Part shown: piece by piece, positions 1-5,784 of the stretch
Layout: every line of letters begins with the position of its first letter
Numbering within the stretch: position 1 is the stretch's first letter
NCBI GenBank assembly: GCA_049314535.1
Contig: JBMOEX010000093.1
Span: 1 to 7,945 of the forward strand
DNA from: LMEP-6097 sp049314535
GTDB lineage: Bacteria; Cyanobacteriota; Vampirovibrionia; LMEP-6097
Direction of reading: 5' to 3'
DNA length: 7,945 bases
Translations under genes and position numbers: made by a program
The notes under the pieces: model-generated
What the model saw: the letters and a program-made list of their open reading frames with translations, nothing else
What the model was told of the DNA's origin: nothing
Database searches by the model: none

Positions 1-126
1 TGTAAACCATCAAATGTTATCGCTTGACCACTTAAAGCTCCTGCATTACTACTCAATAACTTCTTATTATCAAGACTGTCTAACAATGAGGTTGACAAGT
101 CACTTAAAAGTATCGTTCCATCTAGT
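1..126. repeat. Supermodule boundary copy B (759-bp period)
   Basis: This segment aligns without gaps with 760-885. It encodes LDGTILLSDLSTSLLDS, then LDNKKLLSSNAGALSG, then QAITFDGL, and is cut by the window edge in mid-codon. It closes the 150-bp repeat block and should begin another cap segment to the left of the window. Confidence 0.85.
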
Positions 127-2264
127 ATTTTACCAGTCGTTACCGCATCATTAGCTAATTTTGTATTTGTTACAGAACCATTTGCTAAATCTATAGTCTG
201 AATTGTTCCATCTAATATCAAAGATGAGGTAACAATGTCAGGTGCTAGGTCAAAAGCTGTAATCGTTCCATCTGCTATCTTGCTACTCGTTACCGCATTA
301 TTATCTAATTTCGTATTTGTTACAGAACCATTCATTAAATCTATAGTCTGAATTGTTCCATCTAATATCAGAGATGAGGTAATAATTTCAGGTACTAGGT
401 CAAGAGCTGTAATCGTTCCATCTGCTATCTTGTTACTCGTTACTGCATTGTTGTCTAATTTTGTATTTGTTACAGAACCATTCATTAAATCTATCGTCTG
501 AATTGTTCCATCTAATATCTTAGATGAGGTAATAGCTCCATCTGCTATATCGAAAGCGGTAATCGTTCCATCTGAGATTTTATTACTTGTTACTGCATCA
601 TTAGCTAGTTTTACGTTTGTTACACTTCCATTTGCTAATGCTGCTGTTGTTACACTGTCTGTTCCTGGCGTACCGATATCAGATAGTCTTGCTAATGTTC
701 CGCTGCCCGGTGGGAGTAATAAGTTTACATTTGCTCCATTTGATTGAAATACCGCATTGTGTAAACCATCAAAGGTTATCGCTTGACCACTTAAAGCTCC
801 TACATTATTACTTGCTAACTTCTTATTATCAAAAGCATTTAATACTCCTGTTGACAAATCGCTTAAACTTATCGTTCCGTCTAAAATGTTGCCACTAGCT
901 ATCGTGTTACTCGCTATGTCTGCACCAAGAATAGTTCCATCAAGTATTTTATCAGTCGTTACTGCATCTGGAGCTAGTTTTAGATTGGTTATGCTTGCAT
1001 TAGCTATTTGACTAGTATTTACTGAAGAAGCTGGCAAACTAACTAAATCTTCTAAACGAGCTAATGTACCATTAGCTGAAGGTAAATTTAAACTAACAGC
1101 AGCTGTAGCATTCAGAGCAACATCACTGAGACCTGAAAGAGTTAAAGATTTACCAGAGTTAGAGATACTTTCTAACTTTTTAACAGCACTAGAAGAATTT
1201 GAATTAAGAACAAAATATTTACGCACACCATGAGACGTAAAATAGAGGTCTCCAGCTGTATCGTACTCAAAGGAGCCATTTACAGGTGCAGCAACTAGAG
1301 GACCAGCCTCAAATTTCATAATTGGTAATGCAGCAGCATTATTTCCTTTAGCGATATCTAAAGTCGCTACAGGTGCATCTTGATTGATACCAATTCTTCT
1401 ATGTGAAGTAATTACCAAAACTGGTACTGTTGGATCTTGGCTAGAAGTCAGTGCCATAATATTCCCATTCTCAAGGACCAAAGGAAAGTCAGCATCTATC
1501 AATGAATTGCCACCTGGAGTAACAGGGCTGCCACCTGTTCCAGAACCTGTTCCAGAGCCCGTACCAGTTTCATTATAAGAAACTTGTCTTCTCTTCAAAG
1601 GTACTCTAGACCCTGATGGAATAATAGGAATGTTAACTTCTACTGTTCCCGTGTTCTGATCTGGAACTACAGAAATAGCCTTAGCATCACCACGAGTATT
1701 CGCTGTCCATTTAACATTATTAACAAAGAAATCTATCATGGCATCTTTATCAACATTAGAACCGCCTATATTTAAACTTTCTGCCTGATTATTTGCATAT
1801 GAACCAGTAGCTTTAACATTAAATGAATTAGTCAAAGCAAGTTCATCATTAGAGGTAAACCACTCTACATAAATCTTTTTTGTACCGATAAAAGGTTTAA
1901 TATCAAGATCCACTTGATAGTCTTTAGAATTTTTAGCTTTAGTTGGGAATTTTACATATGTTTTAGAAATAATTTCTTTTTGACCCGAACCATTTATTTC
2001 ATAAGCACGATACGAGAAGGTCTCTTGAGTAGAATTTGCTTGTACTAAGTTTTTAGTATCAAGTCTCAACCTAACCTTAGTATTACTAGCAGGAAAAGTC
2101 TTCAAAAGATCTGTGTCCTGAACTTGCGTAATTATTTGGCAATTACCAGAGACACACTCTAGTGGAGCAAATTCTGCTTTGACTGGCCTTGCCCAAGGCA
2201 TTGAAGTACCACAGATCACTGCTAATACTAAATTCACTAATATTGATTTTCTAATTATCTTCAT
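1..2264 (-). CDS. Secreted tail-fibre-like repeat protein (adhesin candidate), C-terminal part beyond window
   Basis: The reading frame is open from an ATG at 2262-2264 to the window edge: 754 codons with no stop. An SD-like GAGGAAA lies about 9 nt upstream. Residues 1-30 form a Sec signal peptide (basic MKIIRK, hydrophobic core, likely cut after VKA). Residues 31-230 are an unrecognised domain with a close Cys37/Cys42 pair. Residues 233-246 are a Gly/Thr/Ser linker. Residues about 286-352 resemble the tail-fibre module of proteins that end in a peptidase S74 intramolecular chaperone (RIGINQDAPVATLDIA, then VNGSFEYDTAGDLYFT). From about residue 393 the protein is repetitive: GTLARL(S/E)D caps at about 399-406 and 522-529, and repeats of the type NGSVTNTKL..NAVTS.KI.DGTI. 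The likely role is a long surface or secreted fibre for attachment, possibly trimeric. The family assignment is from pattern memory, and the diagnostic C terminus lies outside the window. The coding call itself is firm. Confidence 0.9.
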   Translation of the reverse strand, partial: MKIIRKSILVNLVLAVICGTSMPWARPVKAEFAPLECVSGNCQIITQVQDTDLLKTFPASNTKVRLRLDTKNLVQANSTQETFSYRAYEINGSGQKEIISKTYVKFPTKAKNSKDYQVDLDIKPFIGTKKIYVEWFTSNDELALTNSFNVKATGSYANNQAESLNIGGSNVDKDAMIDFFVNNVKWTANTRGDAKAISVVPDQNTGTVEVNIPIIPSGSRVPLKRRQVSYNETGTGSGTGSGTGGSPVTPGGNSLIDADFPLVLENGNIMALTSSQDPTVPVLVITSHRRIGINQDAPVATLDIAKGNNAAALPIMKFEAGPLVAAPVNGSFEYDTAGDLYFTSHGVRKYFVLNSNSSSAVKKLESISNSGKSLTLSGLSDVALNATAAVSLNLPSANGTLARLEDLVSLPASSVNTSQIANASITNLKLAPDAVTTDKILDGTILGADIASNTIASGNILDGTISLSDLSTGVLNAFDNKKLASNNVGALSGQAITFDGLHNAVFQSNGANVNLLLPPGSGTLARLSDIGTPGTDSVTTAALANGSVTNVKLANDAVTSNKISDGTITAFDIADGAITSSKILDGTIQTIDLMNGSVTNTKLDNNAVTSNKIADGTITALDLVPEIITSSLILDGTIQTIDLMNGSVTNTKLDNNAVTSSKIADGTITAFDLAPDIVTSSLILDGTIQTIDLANGSVTNTKLANDAVTTGKILDGTILLSDLSTSLLDSLDNKKLLSSNAGALSGQAITFDGL
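121..630. repeat. 150-bp in-frame tandem repeats in the fibre gene
   Basis: Units at 181-330, 331-480 and 481-630, plus a partial unit at 121-180, align with no gaps at an exact 150-bp (50-codon) period. I counted 13 differences between the first two full units (about 91% identity) and about 30 between the second and third (about 80%). Each unit encodes LDGTIQTIDL, then NGSVTNTKL, then NAVTS.KIADGTITA, then a variable Asp/Pro/Glu segment. Each unit is itself built of shorter turns of about 15-17 residues containing DGTI or AVTS. Such periodicity suggests a beta-solenoid or trimeric shaft. Confidence 0.92.
760..885. repeat. Supermodule boundary copy A (759-bp period)
   Basis: This is the upstream copy (in gene order) of the segment at 1-126, exactly 253 codons away. 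It encodes LDGTISLSDLSTGVLNA, FDNKKLASNNVGALSG and QAITFDGLHNA. It is followed in the protein by a cap (LLLPPGSGTLARLSD) and then by the block of 150-bp repeats. Confidence 0.85.
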
Positions 2265-2360
2265 GTTCTAATTTCCTCTTTTTTATCAGGTCAATCAATG
2301 TTAACAACAGTCTTAAATGATTTTTTAACAATCACCAAGGAACTGTATTTACATTTGAAA

Positions 2361-2390
2361 ATTATATTATTTTGACCCCTCAAAAGTCAA
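2361..2390 (-). promoter_or_regulatory. Sigma70-type promoter of the fibre gene
   Basis: On the minus strand, TTGACT (2385-2390) is separated by 18 nt from a perfect TATAAT (2361-2366). The predicted start near 2354 gives a leader of about 90 nt ahead of the ATG, long enough for post-transcriptional control, although I see no strong structure in it. Confidence 0.7.
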
Positions 2391-2392
2391 AA
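2370..2392. promoter_or_regulatory. Inverted repeat over the -35 region (operator candidate)
   Basis: TTTTGAC (2370-2376) and GTCAAAA (2386-2392) form a perfect 7-bp inverted repeat with a 9-bp spacer, about two helical half-turns centre to centre. It covers the -35 hexamer and most of the -35/-10 spacer of the fibre promoter, where a bound dimeric repressor would block RNA polymerase. The regulator is unknown. The repeat is short enough to arise by chance in AT-rich DNA. Confidence 0.4.
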
Positions 2393-2443
2393 CAATTTTT
2401 TCCCGTCACCAATACAAGATAAGATTCTGGGAAATTTTACTAT

Positions 2444-2482
2444 AAAAAAAATAGAGCCTTCTGCTTTACACAGAAGGCTCTA
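2444..2482 (-). terminator. Rho-independent terminator of the superoxide dismutase gene
   Basis: A perfect 12-bp stem (TAGAGCCTTCTG at 2452-2463 with CAGAAGGCTCTA at 2471-2482) has a 7-nt loop. On the minus strand it is followed by eight Ts (2444-2451). It lies about 50 nt after the sod stop codon and separates sod from the fibre gene. Confidence 0.93.
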
Positions 2483-2534
2483 CCCGAGAATGATCTCGAT
2501 TCTCTAAATCATTGCCTTAATAATTATTTAATAT

Positions 2535-3191
2535 TTAAGCGGTTACAGTATCGAGATTAATAATAGTTTTACCTAATTTTGCCAAAGCATAATACTCAGC
2601 GACTTGCTTCCAATTAACCATCTTCCAGAATGTTGTAATAAAATTAGGACGTAAATTCTGATGTTCTAAATAGTAAGCATGTTCCCAAACATCAAGAACC
2701 ATAATAGGCTTACGATCTGAATCCATAAGGCAGTTATCCTGATTAGCTGTGTTCTCTATTTGCAGAGATCCGTCTTTTTTCACAGTTAACCAAGTCCAAC
2801 CACTACCGAAAAGATTCGTAGCATTAGTAGCAAATTTTTCTTTGAATTCAGTGAAACTACCAAAATCTTTATTAATCTGCTCAGCCAACTCGCCAGAAGG
2901 CTCTTCTGTAGAATTCGGACCAAGAATATTCCAGAAAAGGGTATGGTTATAATGACCACCGCCATGATTAATAACAGCCTGTCTCTTATCAGCTGGAAAG
3001 TCTTTAGTTTTTAAACCTATTAACAGCTCTTCAATAGCAACATTCTCATGTCCTGTCCCTTCTAGAGCAGCATTTAGCTTAGTTACATATGTATTATGAT
3101 GCTTACCATAATGGAATTCCATAGTACTTTTTAAATAATTTGGCTCAAGAGCAGCAATGTCCCAAGGTAATTTAGGTAATGTATGTGGCAT
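2535..3191 (-). CDS. sodA: Superoxide dismutase, Mn-type signature (Fe/Mn family)
   Basis: Cytoplasmic enzyme of 218 residues, close to the family's usual length of about 200, with a slightly long C-terminal tail. It converts superoxide to oxygen and hydrogen peroxide. The four metal ligands are visible: His27 (EFHYGKHH), His83 (YNHTLFW), Asp167 and His171 (DVWEHAYY). His31 and Tyr35 fit the second-shell gateway residues. Gly79, four residues before His83, together with Gln151 in TANQD is the Mn-type pattern; Fe enzymes usually carry Gln at the first site. Mn or cambialistic use is therefore favoured, but metal choice cannot be settled from sequence. There is no signal peptide. The ATG is supported by AAAGGAGA about 5 nt upstream. 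The gene has its own promoter candidate and a strong terminator, so it is probably transcribed alone. The peroxiredoxin two genes upstream would remove its peroxide product. Confidence 0.96.
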   Translation of the reverse strand: MPHTLPKLPWDIAALEPNYLKSTMEFHYGKHHNTYVTKLNAALEGTGHENVAIEELLIGLKTKDFPADKRQAVINHGGGHYNHTLFWNILGPNSTEEPSGELAEQINKDFGSFTEFKEKFATNATNLFGSGWTWLTVKKDGSLQIENTANQDNCLMDSDRKPIMVLDVWEHAYYLEHQNLRPNFITTFWKMVNWKQVAEYYALAKLGKTIINLDTVTA

Positions 3192-3220
3192 AAAATCTCC
3201 TTTATCTTCTTCCTTAGAAC

Positions 3221-3248
3221 ATTATCGCAAATAAAAACTTTTTAGCAA
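3221..3248 (-). promoter_or_regulatory. Promoter candidate of the superoxide dismutase gene
   Basis: On the minus strand, TTGCTA (3243-3248) and GATAAT (3221-3226) are 16 nt apart, and the -10 is preceded by TGC (an extended -10). Predicted initiation near 3214 gives a leader of about 22 nt holding the SD site. It lies in the 68-nt gap after the secreted-protein gene, where no terminator hairpin is evident, so read-through from that gene is also possible. Confidence 0.55.
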
Positions 3249-3259
3249 AGCAATCTAAA

Positions 3260-3805
3260 TTAAGGTAATGTAACAACTATATTTGCTGTAACCTGTATTG
3301 GTTGAGTTATAGTCTTAGCAGCTAAGTTAACAGTTCTTATGTAAGGAGCAACCTTAGCAGATAGCGTAAATTTTAATTCTTTAGTCTCTGGATTATAAGC
3401 CACTATTTTAAGCTTTCCCGTTGCTTCACTATCGTTATCAGTAGAATACCCTGTTATTACAGCACTACTACCCTTAATCTGAGTTTTCTGAACTAAAAAA
3501 AGAATATTCGCTGAACCTGTTGCCTCATCTCCAGTACTAGTAACATCAAGCTCTTGTCCTTTAGCAAACACAGTATCAGAAGGCAAATATACCGAAACTA
3601 CACCAGAAGATAATCCAACAGCTCCATCTAAAGTGATCTGATAAGTGTCTCCAATTAAAGTAGCTGCAATGGAACTTGCTCCTTCACTATTACTAACACT
3701 TTTTAAAGAGACAGGTCCTACTTTTGCTATACCTTTATCGGCAGCAAAAGCTGGCTGAATCAAGAAACTAGTAAGTACCAAAGCAAATAATATTTTTAAC
3801 TTCAT
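3260..3805 (-). CDS. Small secreted beta-rich protein of unknown function
   Basis: I do not recognise this family. The 181-residue product starts with a clear Sec signal peptide (MKLKILFALVLTSFLIQPAFA, likely cut between Ala21 and Ala22). The mature part of about 160 residues has no cysteine, is rich in Thr, Ser, Val and Ala, and shows alternating hydrophobic stretches typical of a beta-sandwich (for example KLKIVAYNPETKELKFTLSA at about 131-150). There is no lipobox or membrane anchor, so the protein is probably periplasmic, surface-exposed or released. I chose the ATG at 3803-3805 because AGAGGAGA lies just upstream and a TATAAT lies at 3833-3838. A longer frame reaches an ATG at 3862, but that start would sit upstream of the -10 and would bury the signal peptide. 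The gene lies between the peroxiredoxin and superoxide dismutase genes on the same strand, but nothing in its sequence indicates a redox role. Confidence 0.88.
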   Translation of the reverse strand: MKLKILFALVLTSFLIQPAFAADKGIAKVGPVSLKSVSNSEGASSIAATLIGDTYQITLDGAVGLSSGVVSVYLPSDTVFAKGQELDVTSTGDEATGSANILFLVQKTQIKGSSAVITGYSTDNDSEATGKLKIVAYNPETKELKFTLSAKVAPYIRTVNLAAKTITQPIQVTANIVVTLP

Positions 3806-3832
3806 GTAAAATTTTCTCCTCTTTAAAGAAAA

Positions 3833-3838
3833 ATTATA
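3833..3838 (-). promoter_or_regulatory. -10 element (TATAAT) of the secreted-protein gene
   Basis: A perfect TATAAT on the minus strand lies 27 nt upstream of the chosen ATG, giving a short leader with the SD site. The -35 is weak: the best candidate at 17-nt spacing is TGATCA, so an activator or another factor may be needed. Confidence 0.55.
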
Positions 3839-3930
3839 CTCTGCTAGGAAACCTTTGATCACTTGACTTTAAAAAAGAGTATCTTTGCGTTTAAAAAATT
3901 TTGAAAATTAAGATTACTTTTTTACAAACA

Positions 3931-3970
3931 AAAAAGATCCCAGTTATTTTAAAGTAACTGGGATCTTTTT
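3931..3970 (-). terminator. Rho-independent terminator of the peroxiredoxin gene
   Basis: A perfect 16-bp inverted repeat (3931-3946 with 3955-3970; core GATCCCAGTTA/TAACTGGGATC) has an 8-nt loop and a run of five T/A pairs at each end. The outer A/T pairs give a U-tract on either strand, so it could work in both directions. It lies about 20 nt after the peroxiredoxin stop and isolates that gene from the secreted-protein gene. Confidence 0.93.
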
Positions 3971-3990
3971 CATTTTAATTAAGCTAAGAA

Positions 3991-4593
3991 CTAAGCGAGG
4001 GCAGCTTCTTTAGAAAAGAATTCTTTTAAACCATCTTCATTAGGCTTCATGCCTTTAGCACCTTCATTCCAGTTAGCTGGGCAAACTTCACCATTTTTCT
4101 CGAAGAACTGAAGAGCTTTAACCATACGGATAGCCTCATCAATATTTCTACCTAATGGAAGATTGTTAACTACTTGGTGTTGAACGATACCATTTTTGTC
4201 GATTAGGAATAAGCCTCTGTAAGCTACTCCCATATTAGGTTCTAGAACATCGTAAGCAGTAGTAATTTCTTTTTTAAGATCAGAAACTACAGCGTACTTA
4301 ACGCCTTTAATTCCACCTTCTGATTTATCTGTGTTTAACCAAGCAGCATGAGAGAATTTAGAATCCACAGATACTCCGATAACTTCTGTATCTAATGAAT
4401 TAAATTCCGCTAATTTAGCTTGGAACGCGTGTAATTCAGTAGGACAAACAAATGTAAAGTCTAAAGGGTAAAAGAAAAGTACTACATACTTTTTACCTTT
4501 AAAATCACTTAATTTAATCTCTTTGAATTCTGTTCCATTTACTACAGCAGGTGCTGTAAATTCAGGTGCTTGTTTTCCAACTAATACTCCCAT
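3991..4593 (-). CDS. Typical 2-Cys peroxiredoxin (Prx1/AhpC type)
   Basis: A cytoplasmic thiol peroxidase of 200 residues that reduces hydrogen peroxide, organic peroxides and peroxynitrite. The peroxidatic Cys50 sits in PLDFTFVCPTE with Pro43 and Thr47 completing the active-site motif, and Arg126 (AYRGLFLID) is the conserved arginine. The resolving Cys171 is in GEVCPANW, so dimers would form intersubunit disulfides. It has the C-terminal helix of the Prx1/thioredoxin-peroxidase group, with GGIKG in place of the GGLG loop and FF (EFFSKEA) in place of YF. No AhpF is present in the window, so the reductant is probably thioredoxin. The ATG has AAGGAGA about 4 nt upstream. The stop is UAG, and a strong terminator follows. 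The gene is divergent from the DAHP synthase gene and lies upstream of sod on the same strand, suggesting an oxidative-stress cluster of separate units. Confidence 0.96.
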   Translation of the reverse strand: MGVLVGKQAPEFTAPAVVNGTEFKEIKLSDFKGKKYVVLFFYPLDFTFVCPTELHAFQAKLAEFNSLDTEVIGVSVDSKFSHAAWLNTDKSEGGIKGVKYAVVSDLKKEITTAYDVLEPNMGVAYRGLFLIDKNGIVQHQVVNNLPLGRNIDEAIRMVKALQFFEKNGEVCPANWNEGAKGMKPNEDGLKEFFSKEAALA

Positions 4594-4683
4594 AATTTCT
4601 CCTTTTTTAATTAATCCTTTTTCCAGTATAGAAATGACAAAATTAATTATACAATACCATAAAATTATTATTGGGACTACATA
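4594..4683. promoter_or_regulatory. Divergent promoter region of the peroxiredoxin and DAHP synthase genes
   Basis: These 90 bp must drive both genes. Toward the peroxiredoxin (minus strand), TTGTAT (4649-4654), an 18-nt spacer and TATACT (4625-4630) make a fair promoter, with its start near 4618 and the SD site at 4598-4604. Toward the DAHP synthase, no good pair is visible: TACAAT (4650-4655), TAAAAT (4660-4665) and TATTAT (4666-4671) are possible -10 elements without a matching -35. I saw no clear PerR- or OxyR-type palindrome. Confidence 0.5.
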
Positions 4684-5745
4684 ATGAAAAATTTAGAAAA
4701 AACTAAAGTATTCAATGTCAATATAGAAAGAATTGATGAATTGGTAACACCAAAACAAATCAGAGAGGAAATTCCAGCTGGTGATACCGTTACAAATCAC
4801 GTCTACCAAAGTCGTGAAGCCGTAAAAAAAATTATTAATGGTGAAGATTCTCGCCTACTTGCGATTATCGGACCTTGTTCTATTCATGATCAAGAACTTG
4901 CTTATCATTACGCTGAAAAAATTAGCCAATTAAGGGAACAGGTTAAAGACAAAATGGAAATCGTTATGCGAGTCTATTTTGAAAAACCCAGAACTTCCAC
5001 TGGCTGGAAAGGCTTAATTAATGACCCACATCTAAATGGTTCTTTCCATGTCGAAGAGGGTCTGCGCACTGCTAGAAGAATATTAAAAACCATCAATATG
5101 ATGGGAGTCCCGTGTGCGACTGAAATGTTAGATCCTTTAGTTCCTCAATATATCGCTGACTTCGTCACTTGGACAGCTATCGGGGCTAGAACTACTGAAT
5201 CGCAGACACATAGAGAAATGGCAAGTGGGCTTTCTATGCCTGTTGGTTTTAAAAATGCTACGAATGGAGATGTTACAGTCGCTATTAATGCAATAAAGTC
5301 TTCTATCAGTCCTCATAGTTTTCTAGGTGTTCATCAGGAAGATGGTAAACTTTCTGTTTTTCATACTAATGGAAACCCAAACTGTCACGTCGTTTTACGC
5401 GGTGGTAATGGTGGACCTAATTATAGTGAAAAACATATTAATGGATATGAAGCTGAATTAGAAAAAGCTAAGATAAAAACTAAAATGATAATCGACTGTA
5501 ACCATGCTAATTCTGGTAAAGATCCTTATAAACAGCCCGCTGTATTAGAAGAAATAACTCGCCAAAAAAATCTAGGTAACAAATCAGTAGTAGGTTTTAT
5601 GGTAGAAGGAAATATTTATGGTGGCAGCCAAGCTATTCCAGAAAATTTAACAGAATTAAAATATGGTATTTCCGTTACAGATGACTGTTTAGACTGGGAA
5701 AATACTGAGAAAGCCGTCTTAGAGATGTTTCGTAATTTGAAATAA
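4684..5745 (+). CDS. aroF: 3-deoxy-7-phosphoheptulonate (DAHP) synthase, class I
   Basis: Cytoplasmic enzyme joining phosphoenolpyruvate and erythrose 4-phosphate to give DAHP, the first step of the shikimate pathway to aromatic amino acids. Its 353 residues match the E. coli-type class I alpha enzymes (about 350). Visible motifs are GPCSIHD (metal ligand Cys65), RVYFEKPRTSTGWKG (about 96-110), GARTTESQTHRE (168-179), LRGG, DCNHANS (metal ligand His274), FMVEGN (Glu308) and SVTDDC (Asp333). TESQTHREMASGLSMPVGFK and KQPAV match what I remember of the tyrosine-sensitive AroF isoform better than AroG, so tyrosine feedback is a guess and the symbol is tentative. The N-terminal extension used in allosteric control is present. 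The SD is weak (GGGA 7 nt before the ATG). The gene stands alone, divergent from the peroxiredoxin gene and convergent with the PstS-like gene 39 nt away, without a visible terminator between them. Confidence 0.95.
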   Translation: MKNLEKTKVFNVNIERIDELVTPKQIREEIPAGDTVTNHVYQSREAVKKIINGEDSRLLAIIGPCSIHDQELAYHYAEKISQLREQVKDKMEIVMRVYFEKPRTSTGWKGLINDPHLNGSFHVEEGLRTARRILKTINMMGVPCATEMLDPLVPQYIADFVTWTAIGARTTESQTHREMASGLSMPVGFKNATNGDVTVAINAIKSSISPHSFLGVHQEDGKLSVFHTNGNPNCHVVLRGGNGGPNYSEKHINGYEAELEKAKIKTKMIIDCNHANSGKDPYKQPAVLEEITRQKNLGNKSVVGFMVEGNIYGGSQAIPENLTELKYGISVTDDCLDWENTEKAVLEMFRNLK

Positions 5746-5784
5746 ACTCATTCGCCAATAATATTACTCTCGCTTTAATAAAAA

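Noticed and set aside
121..644. CRISPR-like array
   Set aside because: The regularly spaced similar segments are 150 bp apart with related, not unique, intervening sequence, and the whole stretch is one open coding frame.
617..898. 93-codon plus-strand ORF opposite the fibre gene
   Set aside because: It is antisense to the repeat-coding frame. Its Leu/His/Tyr-rich composition follows from the complementary repeat codons, and it has no SD.
1384..1578. 64-codon plus-strand ORF with a PVPEPVPEPVP tail
   Set aside because: The tail is the complement of the Gly/Ser/Thr linker codons of the fibre gene; this is a shadow frame.
2299..2340. TGTTAA/TTAACA inverted repeat in the fibre-gene leader
   Set aside because: Only 6 bp of A/T-rich stem with a very long loop; expected by chance.
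2486..2504. Second small hairpin (GAGAAT/ATTCTC) beside the sod terminator
   Set aside because: Only 6 bp with no T-run; too weak to call separately from the adjacent strong terminator.
2749..2952. 67-codon plus-strand ORF inside the dismutase gene
   Set aside because: It is antisense to a clearly conserved enzyme, with no SD or family resemblance.
3806..3862. Upstream ATG at 3862 extending the secreted protein by 19 residues
   Set aside because: It would place the start upstream of the TATAAT, ignore the well-placed AGAGGAGA, and hide the signal peptide inside the protein.
4634..4671. PerR-type or other peroxide-response palindrome before the peroxiredoxin gene
   Set aside because: The AT-rich stretch contains TAATTAT and ATTATTA segments but no arrangement matching a 7-1-7 palindrome.
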